Assembly (NCBI RefSeq): GCF_002777825.1
Contig: NZ_MEIR01000035.1
Location: forward strand, 1-39,983
Reading direction: 5' to 3'
Length of the DNA stretch: 39,983 nt
From: Snodgrassella alvi
GTDB lineage: Bacteria; Pseudomonadota; Gammaproteobacteria; Burkholderiales; Neisseriaceae
Below are positions 8,222-16,668 of this stretch, piece after piece. Each line of letters opens with the position of its first letter. Positions within the stretch are counted from its first letter, which is position 1. Position numbers and translations under genes: made by a program. The notes beneath the pieces were generated by a model. The model was given only the letters and a program-made list of their open reading frames with translations, was not told where the DNA came from and ran no database searches.

Positions 8222-10867
8222 TCAATCACGCAAAATCTTATCCACAATCTCACGACTGTCTTTAGATAAACCTTCATGCTGCTGAATCCGCAGCAACTGC
8301 TCAGCCATTAACGCCTTGCGTTGCGGTTCCAGCCGGCCATACAGATTAAACGCCTGTACCAGACGCGACGCCACCTGCGGATTAAACCCATCAATACGCA
8401 ATATATGCTCAGCAATAAAGCGGTAGCCACTACCATCAGCAGCATGAAAATGCTCAATATTACGGCTAAAACTGCCCAGTAACGAACGCACCTTGTTCGG
8501 ATTTTCCAGACTGAAAGCCGGGTGCTGCAAGGCTGCCTGTACCTGTTGTAAGGTATCGGCACGCTGGCTGCTGCCAATCAGAATAAAATACTTGTCCATT
8601 ACCAGATCATCGTGCGCATAACGCTGGGCAAACTGATTTAATAACTCATTGCGTTTGTCATCGGGCAAATGATTAATGGCCGACAGCATCCCAAATTCAT
8701 GAGTCATATTGGTGGCACGTTGCGTATATTCACTTGCAATAGTTTGCAGTAATTGCGCTCTGGCCTGTACACCCCATTGCAATAAAGTGTTGCGCAAGCT
8801 GCGAATGCCGGCCAGATCAGGGTGATATTCCTGTGGTGCAGCGTGCTTACTATTTTGCTCCTGTGTATCAGCCCATGTACGCCAGCGCGTTAGCGTGTCC
8901 TCCATGCTGGCAGCCAAATCCTGCAATAGCGCCTGCCGTGCACGTACATACAGCTCAGGATTAATACTTTGCGCCTCTTCCCATAATTCTGCTTCAGTTG
9001 GCACCTGTAGTAATACTGCTTTATAAGCCGGGTCAATATCGGCATTCAACGCCGCAATAATTGCCTCAGCCAGCTCAGCATGATGGGGAGCCGGCTGATT
9101 TGCTGCCAGCGCCACCAAATTAGCCGTAACCGCACGTCGGTATAGAGTTTGCGCAGCTTCCCAGCGGGCAAAGGAATCACTGTCATGTGCCAGCAGCAAC
9201 ATCAGATCAGCATCACTATATGGATAATCTAGTCTTACAGGAGCACTGAAACCACGCAATAATGATGGCACCACCTCCTGAGCAACATCATCAAACACAA
9301 ATGTCTGTTGCGCCTGATTGAATACCAGTACTGTTTCATCTACAGCCACATCCGTATCGCCCAGTCGGAATGCTACAGATGCACCATCCCTGCCCAGCAA
9401 ACCTACTTTAACCGGAATCACCATCGGCAGCTTGTCTGCCATATCAGGAGTGGGTGGAATGTACTGCTGCAAATGCAAGCTGAAAGTACGTTTGCCCGCA
9501 TCATATTCACCATGCGCTTTAATCTGCGGCGTACCGGCCTGACTGTACCATAAAGCAAACTGCTCCAGATTAACACCATTGGCATCCGCCATCGCAGCGC
9601 GGAAATCATCACAGGTAACCGCCTGACCATCATGGCGTTGGAAGTAAAGCTGCATACCTTTTTGAAAACCAGCTTCGCCCAGAAGTGTATGGTACATGCG
9701 TACCACTTCAGCACCTTTCTCATACACAGTCAACGTATAGAAATTATTCATTTCCTCATATGAAGCTGGTCGTACCGGATGTGCCATCGGGCCAGCATCC
9801 TCGGCAAACTGCATGCTGCGCAACACCCTGACATTATGAATACGACGTACAGCCCTACTGGCACGATCGGCTGAAAATTCCTGATCACGGAATACCGTTA
9901 ATCCTTCTTTCAATGACAACTGAAACCAATCACGACAAGTTACCCGGTTACCTGTCCAGTTATGGAAATACTCGTGACCAATCACACCCTCAATTGCTTC
10001 AAAATCCGCATCGGTAGCCGTATCACTGCTAGCAAGCACATATTTAGTATTGAAAATATTTAGGCCTTTATTTTCCATGGCGCCCATATTGAAATCGCTC
10101 ACGGCCACGACCATAAAAATATTCAAATCGTATTCCAGATTAAAACGCTCTTCATCCCACTGCATCGCATGCTTCAGTGACTCCAGCGCAAAACCTGCCT
10201 TAGCACGGTCTTCCGGACGGGTATAAAACTTCAGCGCTACCTCTTTACCGCTGCGGGTAGTAAAATTGCCCTCCAGCACCGCCAGTTGCCCAGCCACCAG
10301 AGCAAACAGATAGCTTGGCTTGGCAAACGGGTCACGCCAGCATACCCAGTGGCGGCCATTGTCCAGTTCACCACTGTCAATCAGATTACCATTAGACAAC
10401 ATAACCGGATAACGCCGCTTATCACCAATAATAGTGGTGGTAAACTGACTCATCACATCCGGCCGATCAAAATAATAGGTAATCTTGCGAAAACCTTCTG
10501 GCTCATTCTGGGTATACAGATTATCACCAGATTCGTACAGTCCCATCAGCGTCTTGTTCTGTGCCGGATACAATCGGGTAGAGATTTCCAGCACAAACTC
10601 ACTATCTGGCACCGCATGAATAATCAGTTTCTCATCTGCAACTGCATATTCATGTGGACACAAAAGCTTACCATTTAAAACAACCTGCAACAGCTCAGCA
10701 CTGCCGTCCAGTACACAAAGTTTGCCTGTCTGCCGCGGCACCACAGTCATGCGATTGAGAACTGTGGTATAAGCATCTTCCAAGGAAAAAGTCAGATTAA
10801 TATCAGCAACCGCAAAATCCGGTGCCTGATAATCTTTTAGATAATGAACCACTTTATTTTCACTCAT
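8222..10867 (-). CDS. pepN: Aminopeptidase N (M1 zinc metallopeptidase)
   Basis: PepN removes N-terminal residues from peptides in the cytoplasm and completes protein turnover. The 881-aa frame shows the substrate-anchoring GAMEN motif at residues 262-266, the zinc motif HEYFH at 298-302 and the third ligand E321 in KEGLT; these nearly coincide with the E. coli numbering. Length is normal for proteobacterial PepN. The start chosen is ATG 10867 (MSENKVVHYL) with GAGAG upstream; an in-frame TTG at 10882 is less likely. It is a single gene convergent with the iron operon. Confidence 0.96.
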   Translation of the reverse strand: MSENKVVHYLKDYQAPDFAVADINLTFSLEDAYTTVLNRMTVVPRQTGKLCVLDGSAELLQVVLNGKLLCPHEYAVADEKLIIHAVPDSEFVLEISTRLYPAQNKTLMGLYESGDNLYTQNEPEGFRKITYYFDRPDVMSQFTTTIIGDKRRYPVMLSNGNLIDSGELDNGRHWVCWRDPFAKPSYLFALVAGQLAVLEGNFTTRSGKEVALKFYTRPEDRAKAGFALESLKHAMQWDEERFNLEYDLNIFMVVAVSDFNMGAMENKGLNIFNTKYVLASSDTATDADFEAIEGVIGHEYFHNWTGNRVTCRDWFQLSLKEGLTVFRDQEFSADRASRAVRRIHNVRVLRSMQFAEDAGPMAHPVRPASYEEMNNFYTLTVYEKGAEVVRMYHTLLGEAGFQKGMQLYFQRHDGQAVTCDDFRAAMADANGVNLEQFALWYSQAGTPQIKAHGEYDAGKRTFSLHLQQYIPPTPDMADKLPMVIPVKVGLLGRDGASVAFRLGDTDVAVDETVLVFNQAQQTFVFDDVAQEVVPSLLRGFSAPVRLDYPYSDADLMLLLAHDSDSFARWEAAQTLYRRAVTANLVALAANQPAPHHAELAEAIIAALNADIDPAYKAVLLQVPTEAELWEEAQSINPELYVRARQALLQDLAASMEDTLTRWRTWADTQEQNSKHAAPQEYHPDLAGIRSLRNTLLQWGVQARAQLLQTIASEYTQRATNMTHEFGMLSAINHLPDDKRNELLNQFAQRYAHDDLVMDKYFILIGSSQRADTLQQVQAALQHPAFSLENPNKVRSLLGSFSRNIEHFHAADGSGYRFIAEHILRIDGFNPQVASRLVQAFNLYGRLEPQRKALMAEQLLRIQQHEGLSKDSREIVDKILRD

Positions 10868-11304
10868 CTTCAATACTCTCAATATCCAAATCTATTCCAC
10901 CTATTGTACGGCTACCATACACACAATCAACCCCATCACCGCCGTGCACAGTAGCAACAACATTTCCGCCTTAAAATACAGCCATTATTACCCAGACTCA
11001 ATTCCTGCCATACATAATCTGTACCACTTGCATCAAACGGGTATTATTCATACCTACCCTGACAACCGCTATTGCCACCAATAACAAAATAATGTTAAAT
11101 CATTTAATATATAATTATATTATTTAAATAACCAAAATCGTTAATTTTAATTTGGTTCAAATACCGAATTATGATAAAAATACTGAATCCGTTAATCTAG
11201 GCTGTAAATTCCCAGTTAACTATAATAAGATAATTAGTATTTTCATTACTAAAAAATGCAACACTATCTATAAAAATTATTATATCGTGAATATTTTAAT
11301 AATA
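10868..11304. other. Intergenic stretch between pepN and the AT-rich cluster
   Basis: The half next to pepN has the base composition of the surrounding chromosome. From about 11085 leftover composition changes abruptly to extremely AT-rich, and that character continues through the four-gene cluster. The change may mark the edge of acquired DNA. No gene, tRNA, integrase or clear direct repeat is visible, and no good terminator is seen for the cluster. Confidence 0.5.
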
Positions 11305-12468
11305 TTATATTTTATTACTTAACTGAGTTGGTGCAAAATCTAAATCTTCAAAAATATCTTGAGAGTTTTCGAATCCAACAGATAAACGTACTAAATTATC
11401 ATCTATACCAAAAGCTTTTTTTTCTTGGTTAGTATACTTACAATGAGTTGTTGTCCCTGGATGAGTAATCAAAGAACGGGTTCCACCTATATTTGTACAA
11501 ATCTTAATTAATTTTAAAGAATTAATAAATTTAATTGTACCCATTTTATCTGTTTTAATTTTGAATGAAATTAAACCACCAAAGCCAGATTGCTGTTTTA
11601 TTATGATATCATTATTTTTCTCTATGCCAGTATAAAAAACTTTTTCAACCATATTATGTTGAATAAGTTTTTCAGCCAAAAACATTGCATTCTGCTGATG
11701 AGATTTCATTCTAATTTCTAATGTATCTGCACCAAATGATAATAGCCACGCATCAAATGCACTTAACGTAAATCCAACTGAACGTTGAATTTGTAAAAGC
11801 TGATTAATTAAATTATTACTACCGGCTACAGCTCCTGCCACAACTCTCCCTTGTCCATCAAAATACTTTCCTAATGAATTAATAACTAAATCAGCACCAT
11901 GCTTTAACGGCGATTGAAAAATAGGCGTCAAAATCGTATTATCAACTACTAATAGTATATTTTCTGGTATTTGTTTTTTAAGTTTACCAATATCATAAAC
12001 CCTCATAATAGGATTAGAAGGTGTTTCCAGTATAATCAATTTGGTATTTTGCGTAATATTAGTTATCCAAGATTCGGGGTTTTGAGGGGGTAATAATGTC
12101 GAAGTAATACCGAATTTGGAAAAAATTTTTCTAATTAAAACTGAAGTGGAACCAAATACTCCACCAGCAATTAAGACATTATCTCCTTGTTTAAGAAAAG
12201 TTAATGCAATTGCTGTATAAGTAGCCATTCCAGAAGCAAAACAAATTGCATCTTCTGCATTTTCTAAAATAGCAATCTTTTGCTCTAGCTCATTAACAGA
12301 GGGATTAGTAAATCTACTATAGATATTTCCATTTTCTTCACCAGTAAATCTTTTTTCAGCGGTATCTGCATTTTTAAAATTATATGCAGAGGTTAACCAA
12401 ATAGGAGAAGCATGTGATTCACCTAAATCATCTATTTGTTTGTGTAAAGATTTTGTAATTCGATCCAT
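11305..12468 (-). CDS. PLP-dependent transsulfuration-family enzyme, MetZ-like
   Basis: Cys/Met-metabolism PLP enzymes carry out beta/gamma elimination or gamma replacement on amino acids such as activated homoserine. The start chosen is ATG 12468 (MDRITKSLHK) with GAGAG close upstream; the TTG at 12486 is weaker. Visible in the 387-aa product: YSRFTNPS near residue 50 (Tyr and Arg that contact the neighbouring subunit's PLP), ASGMATY, ETPSNP, VVDN (PLP-ring Asp, about 176), and the Schiff-base lysine about 201 in NSLGKYFDGQGR. The DGQGR after the lysine is characteristic of O-succinylhomoserine sulfhydrylase (MetZ). The usual Thr just before the lysine is Gly here. It is last in a tight AT-rich operon with an HDO, an exporter and an acetyltransferase, so a specialised role is likelier than housekeeping methionine synthesis. 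Confidence 0.85.
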   Translation of the reverse strand: MDRITKSLHKQIDDLGESHASPIWLTSAYNFKNADTAEKRFTGEENGNIYSRFTNPSVNELEQKIAILENAEDAICFASGMATYTAIALTFLKQGDNVLIAGGVFGSTSVLIRKIFSKFGITSTLLPPQNPESWITNITQNTKLIILETPSNPIMRVYDIGKLKKQIPENILLVVDNTILTPIFQSPLKHGADLVINSLGKYFDGQGRVVAGAVAGSNNLINQLLQIQRSVGFTLSAFDAWLLSFGADTLEIRMKSHQQNAMFLAEKLIQHNMVEKVFYTGIEKNNDIIIKQQSGFGGLISFKIKTDKMGTIKFINSLKLIKICTNIGGTRSLITHPGTTTHCKYTNQEKKAFGIDDNLVRLSVGFENSQDIFEDLDFAPTQLSNKI

Positions 12469-12512
12469 AATACTCTCTATATGCAAAATATATGATTATC
12501 AAATTTTTATAT

Positions 12513-13736
12513 TCATTTAGAATTTAAATTAGTTTTTTTAAATGAAATTAACATTAATGATGATAATGCAGAAAGAAGTAACCAAAAAATTACTAAATAT
12601 AAAACAGGTAAGTAACTTCCTAAATATGTACGTAATAAACCACCAATCCATGCAGTCAAAAGCCCGCTTATTTGATGGAATAGAAAAATAATTCCAAACA
12701 TATATCCTTTAAAATCTTGACCGAATATATCGCCTGAAAGACGAGATATAATAATTACAGTACCCATATATGTAATACCAAAAACTATACTAAATAAAAG
12801 TAAAACGATTGGATATGGATACAATAAAACAAAAAACAATGCAAAGCATCGAACAAAAAAAAGTAAAGCCAAAAGTAAAGGTAAAGATTTATTTCTTGTT
12901 ATCAATAAACCAATTAATACACTACCAATAAATTCAAATATACCTAATAAACTTAAAGATGTACCCATAAATAATTTAGCAGATTGCGTATAATTTAGTA
13001 TCTCCTGCATAGTAGGAACAAAGTGGATATCAATAAAACTCATAGATGAACCACAGCCTGAGAAAGCTAGAATTAATAAAATTAACTTTCTATTAAAATA
13101 CCAATTTTTAGGAAGTGAAGTGAGTTTAGTTGTTTTATACTGTTGATTCAGATTATGACGACTAGCTGAACGAATATAAAATACCATTATTATCGATAAA
13201 GCCAAAAAAATATACGATAGAGTTGTACAAATTGCTCTCCACTTGACTATACCATTTAAATATATCCATAATGGAGATAATATAACAAAACCGATAGCAA
13301 TACCATTTGTTGTTATTGCATAAGCAATTGATCGTTTTGACGGAGTCACAAAATTATCTATTAATACGCTCACAGGTACAAAAGTCAGCGCTGAAATTGA
13401 ATATGCAGAAAACAGTACAAAGCCAATAATAAAACTAATAAAATTGTCACTGAATGCAAATATTGCAAACCCTACAAAAGCCATGAAAGTACCTGAAATC
13501 AAAACATATGGTGCTCCATAACGATCGCTTATCTTACCTACTACTGCAGAAAATAAACCTTGTGTTAAACCAAATAAACCACCCACTATAGCTAAATTTG
13601 TTACATTAGTATGATAATGTACAATCAGCTCTGAAAAATATACTTGATAAACTCCTTTAAGAGATGTGCTGATGAACATAATAAAAAAGCCGAATAAAAC
13701 AACTAATTCGGCTTTATATGAGCGTTTTGATTGCAT
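12513..13736 (-). CDS. MFS transporter, 12 membrane segments
   Basis: The 407-aa protein is a major facilitator with about twelve hydrophobic helices. The typical loop 2-3 signature is visible as GKISDRYGAPYVL, preceded by GLFGLTQGLFSAVVG. A good ribosome-binding site (AAGGGC) precedes the ATG. It lies 35 bases after the HDO gene and 44 before the PLP enzyme gene, so it is co-transcribed with enzymes of small-molecule metabolism. By position it most likely exports the product of the cluster; import of a precursor is the alternative. No substrate-specific motif is recognisable. Confidence 0.88.
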   Translation of the reverse strand: MQSKRSYKAELVVLFGFFIMFISTSLKGVYQVYFSELIVHYHTNVTNLAIVGGLFGLTQGLFSAVVGKISDRYGAPYVLISGTFMAFVGFAIFAFSDNFISFIIGFVLFSAYSISALTFVPVSVLIDNFVTPSKRSIAYAITTNGIAIGFVILSPLWIYLNGIVKWRAICTTLSYIFLALSIIMVFYIRSASRHNLNQQYKTTKLTSLPKNWYFNRKLILLILAFSGCGSSMSFIDIHFVPTMQEILNYTQSAKLFMGTSLSLLGIFEFIGSVLIGLLITRNKSLPLLLALLFFVRCFALFFVLLYPYPIVLLLFSIVFGITYMGTVIIISRLSGDIFGQDFKGYMFGIIFLFHQISGLLTAWIGGLLRTYLGSYLPVLYLVIFWLLLSALSSLMLISFKKTNLNSK

Positions 13737-13771
13737 ATCAAAGCCCTTATTATAAGATACAAATTTAGGTT

Positions 13772-14479
13772 TTATTTAATATATTGGTTGTATATTCCAG
13801 TATACATGTTATAAAACAATTGGCAAGTATAATCAACAGCTTTAATAGCTTCTTGCTGTAATTGTATAGTGACACAATAATCTTTTAATAAATCCAGACC
13901 TTGATTTACATGATGTACATCTTCTTTTTGATGGACTGAAAAAAACAATAAATCATCGTCTGTTAAGTTATATGCTTTTCCCAAAATATTATGCCTAGCA
14001 TTTTCACCAATTTTCTCAAGATTCTGTCCTTCGCTTGCTACTAATACTGCAGCAGCACCAATATGATAACAATTTTTATCATTACATGCATTTAATCTAT
14101 AATTGATTAAATCCATAGTATTAGGTAAAGGTTCAGCTTCATCACGTTCTTTATCCGAAATATGTATAGCACGCAAAAAATCCTGCATAAGAGTCATATG
14201 ATTCTTTGTCTTCGATAAATAACCGGTTTCTTCTTCAAATAAATTAAAAAGTAAATTTCGTTTATGCTCAGGAAGTGGACAATAAAAAAATAAACTTTCA
14301 ACATATCCAATAAAATATTTTGTTAATTGATACCCTTGTAGAGCAGTTAGCTTTAGTAAATCTAGTTGGGGATTATCAACGTCCATAATTATAGAAAACA
14401 ATGGATGAGATAAAGTTAAGTGTGATTCTAATGTTTGACGAAGAACAATTTTAAATTCATCTTTTGAATATAATTTCAT
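13772..14479 (-). CDS. Heme-oxygenase-like diiron oxidase (HDO; iron-containing redox enzyme family, CADD/BesC-like)
   Basis: The 235-aa all-helical protein shows a full set of candidate diiron ligands in the order found in HDOs such as Chlamydia CADD: E84 in EEETG, H94, E150 in ASEGQN, then H183, D187 and H190 in HQKEDVHH. Known HDOs include UndA (fatty acid decarboxylation), SznF and HrmI/BelK (N-oxygenation), BesC and PolF (oxidation of amino acid side chains) and CADD (p-aminobenzoate synthesis). PqqC and TenA share the fold but not this ligand set. A strong ribosome-binding site (GGGAGG) precedes the ATG and the gene lies 7 bases after the GNAT gene. The substrate cannot be read from sequence; the PLP-enzyme partner makes an amino acid plausible. 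Confidence 0.85.
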   Translation of the reverse strand: MKLYSKDEFKIVLRQTLESHLTLSHPLFSIIMDVDNPQLDLLKLTALQGYQLTKYFIGYVESLFFYCPLPEHKRNLLFNLFEEETGYLSKTKNHMTLMQDFLRAIHISDKERDEAEPLPNTMDLINYRLNACNDKNCYHIGAAAVLVASEGQNLEKIGENARHNILGKAYNLTDDDLLFFSVHQKEDVHHVNQGLDLLKDYCVTIQLQQEAIKAVDYTCQLFYNMYTGIYNQYIK

Positions 14480-14486
14480 AATAATT

Positions 14487-15053
14487 TTACCTCCCAGTAA
14501 ACCTTTTCAATTTATTTAAACCAATTTCCATAAAACAACCAGCATAACTTTCATCATCAATTCGAGAATAATCCAGCAGTTTCCCATATTCAGAAAAACC
14601 TATATATTTCCACATTTTATGCGCCTTACTATTTTCTCGGACATCTAAAACTATTTTGGAAATTCCATGATATTCAGCTTGAGATACAATTGCTCTAAAT
14701 AATTCTTTTAATACTGCAAGACTACGTTCCTCCTTTTTAATGATTCCCTTATGAATTTCACATATATGTGCCTTTGATGTATTTTTGAAATATCTTAATG
14801 ATACTGTAGCTATTAAACTAATATTTTTAAATACAAAAATTAACTCTAAAGATTTTGATTTTAATTCTTGTTTAATATTATCAATATATAAATTATAAAT
14901 ATCATTATCCAATGGTTTTGTAAAACCAAGTATAAAATTATCTTCAATAGAAGAATTAATCAGCTTTATATAATCCAGTACGTATTGATCAAACAATAGA
15001 TTATCATTAATAATTTTTAATTTATAACTTTCATTTATATTGGTAGTATTCAT
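14487..15053 (-). CDS. GNAT-family N-acetyltransferase
   Basis: The 188-aa protein has the GNAT core in its C-terminal two thirds: beta-strand 4 (ICEIHKGI), the acetyl-CoA loop region (KKEERSLAVLKEL, less canonical than the usual RxxGxG), beta-strand 5 (KIVLDVRENSKA) and the late HKMWKYIGFSEYG that closes many GNAT domains. It has an ideal AGGAGG ribosome-binding site and is the first gene of the four-gene AT-rich operon, 7 bases before the HDO gene. It may acetylate the pathway product or an intermediate (biosynthesis or self-protection). Substrate unknown. Confidence 0.82.
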   Translation of the reverse strand: MNTTNINESYKLKIINDNLLFDQYVLDYIKLINSSIEDNFILGFTKPLDNDIYNLYIDNIKQELKSKSLELIFVFKNISLIATVSLRYFKNTSKAHICEIHKGIIKKEERSLAVLKELFRAIVSQAEYHGISKIVLDVRENSKAHKMWKYIGFSEYGKLLDYSRIDDESYAGCFMEIGLNKLKRFTGR

Positions 15054-15112
15054 ATATCTGTTCCTCCTAATTTAAATTTACAATAAATCACACATATATT
15101 AAAGACCGTTTT

Positions 15113-15128
15113 TTTATAAGCTTATAAA
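15113..15128. promoter_or_regulatory. 16-bp perfect palindrome in the divergent promoter region
   Basis: TTTATAAGCTTATAAA is centred between 15120 and 15121, in the 115-bp region shared by the GNAT gene (minus) and cycA (plus). T-runs flank it on both sides. It has the form of an operator for a dimeric regulator, although A/T-rich palindromes can arise by chance. Confidence 0.4.
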
Positions 15129-15168
15129 TTTTTTTTATTTAAAATTAATCCTTAACAAAGGAAATACT

Positions 15169-16569
15169 ATGACCAAGTCTTCTGAATTAAAACGCACATT
15201 GAAAAACCGACATCTACAACTAATTGCCATCGGCGGTGCAATCGGTACCGGCCTTTTTATGGGTTCAGGCCGCACCATCAGCCTGGCTGGGCCATCCGTA
15301 CTGTTTACCTACATCATCATCGGCGCATTCTTGTTTTTCGTTATGCGTGCCATGGGTGAACTGCTGTTGCACAATCTGCATTACAAATCCTTTGTCGACT
15401 TCACCACCGATATTCTTAATCCTACTGTCGGCTATTATGTTGGCTGGTCATACTGGTTCTGCTGGGTCGTAATTGGCATGGCCGATATCGTAGCCATTAC
15501 CGGTTATACCCAGTTCTGGTGGCCAGAAGTACCACTCTGGCTGCCCGGTATCATATGCATTATTGTCCTGCTGGCACTGAATCTGTTATCCGTCAAACTG
15601 TTTGGTGAGCTGGAATTCTGGTTTGCCTTGATCAAAATTCTGGCTATTCTGGCGCTGATTGGCTGTGGCGGCTATCTGTTACTCAATGGCTTTGTCAGCT
15701 CCAGCGGTATTCAGGCACGAATCAGCAATTTATGGACTTATGGAGGCTGGATGCCACATGGCTGGAGCGGTTTTTTTGCTGCCTTTCAGATTGCCATCTT
15801 CGCTTTTGTCGGTATTGAGCTCGTTGGCACAGCATCAGCCGAAACAGACGACCCTAATACCACCTTGCCAGCCGCCATCAACAAAATACCGGTGCGCGTG
15901 ATTGTCTTTTATGTACTGGCCTTAACCATCATCATGACAGTTACCCCGTGGAGCATGGTTGCGCCAGACCGCAGTCCGTTCGTCAACATGTTCACCTTGA
16001 TTGGCATTAGTGGCGCAGCCACCATTATTAATTTTGTCGTACTGACTTCCGCCATGTCTTCTGCCAATAGCGGCATGTATTCCACCGGCCGCATGCTATA
16101 CGGCCTATCAAGAAACGGTGTTGGCCCGAAGGCCTTCGCGCAGCTATCAGCTACAGGCGTGCCACAAAACGGCCTGATCTATTCCTGCGCCCTGCTGCTG
16201 ATTGGTGTTGGTCTGCTCTATGCCGAGGGTGATGTCATGAAAGTATTTACCATCGTCACCACCGTATCCAGTATCTGCTTTATCTTTGTCTGGGCAGTTA
16301 TCCTGATTGCCTACCTTCGTTATCGCAAGCTCTATCCAGAGGCACATGCCCGCTCAGTCTACAAAATGCCTTTTGGCATACCGATGTGCTATGTCTGCCT
16401 GATATTCTTTGTATTTGTGCTGTATCTGTTCACTCAGGATAAAGATACCCTTACCGGCTTAATAGCTACACCTGTCTGGTTTATTCTGCTAACCATGCTC
16501 CTGCCCCTGTATCGCCTGCAACTGAAAAAACGCATCACCTATTCAGATACCACCAGCACCAACCAGTAA
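15169..16569 (+). CDS. cycA: Amino acid permease CycA (D-serine/D-alanine/glycine transporter)
   Basis: This is an inner-membrane APC-superfamily proton symporter. The 466-aa sequence follows E. coli CycA closely through its length: HLQLIAIGGAIGTGLFMGSG in the first helix, ISLAGPS, MRAMGELLL, YWFCWVV, FAFVGIELVGT, the ETDDP motif, VVLTSAMSSANSGMYST and a conserved YKMPFG near the C-terminus. About twelve hydrophobic helices are visible. A ribosome-binding site (AAAGGAAA) precedes the ATG. It has the normal base composition of the chromosome, unlike the cluster it diverges from. It is a single gene followed by a good terminator. Confidence 0.93.
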   Translation: MTKSSELKRTLKNRHLQLIAIGGAIGTGLFMGSGRTISLAGPSVLFTYIIIGAFLFFVMRAMGELLLHNLHYKSFVDFTTDILNPTVGYYVGWSYWFCWVVIGMADIVAITGYTQFWWPEVPLWLPGIICIIVLLALNLLSVKLFGELEFWFALIKILAILALIGCGGYLLLNGFVSSSGIQARISNLWTYGGWMPHGWSGFFAAFQIAIFAFVGIELVGTASAETDDPNTTLPAAINKIPVRVIVFYVLALTIIMTVTPWSMVAPDRSPFVNMFTLIGISGAATIINFVVLTSAMSSANSGMYSTGRMLYGLSRNGVGPKAFAQLSATGVPQNGLIYSCALLLIGVGLLYAEGDVMKVFTIVTTVSSICFIFVWAVILIAYLRYRKLYPEAHARSVYKMPFGIPMCYVCLIFFVFVLYLFTQDKDTLTGLIATPVWFILLTMLLPLYRLQLKKRITYSDTTSTNQ

Positions 16570-16584
16570 CATTCAAAAAGGCTG

Positions 16585-16619
16585 TCCTGTTTAACCACCA
16601 TCGGTACAATTAAACAGGA
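16585..16619 (+). repeat. Inverted repeat after cycA
   Basis: A 10-bp repeat, TCCTGTTTAA / TTAAACAGGA, has a 15-base loop and starts 15 bases after the cycA stop. It may help end or stabilise the cycA transcript; the stronger terminator lies just downstream. Confidence 0.4.
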
Positions 16620-16640
16620 TTAAATAACCGTCAATATTAA

Positions 16641-16668
16641 ATAAAGCGCTTACGCGCTTTATTTTTTA
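16641..16668 (+). terminator. Rho-independent terminator after cycA
   Basis: A 9-bp stem ATAAAGCGC / GCGCTTTAT with the loop TTAC is followed by TTTTT. On the other strand it is followed by a weaker T/A-rich stretch, so it may also serve the decayed thiG from the opposite side. Confidence 0.8.

Noticed and set aside
11140-11175. tRNA-like T-arm (GGTTCAAATACC)
   Set aside because: The flanking sequence does not form a matching acceptor stem or anticodon arm. No tRNA or rRNA gene was found anywhere in the window.
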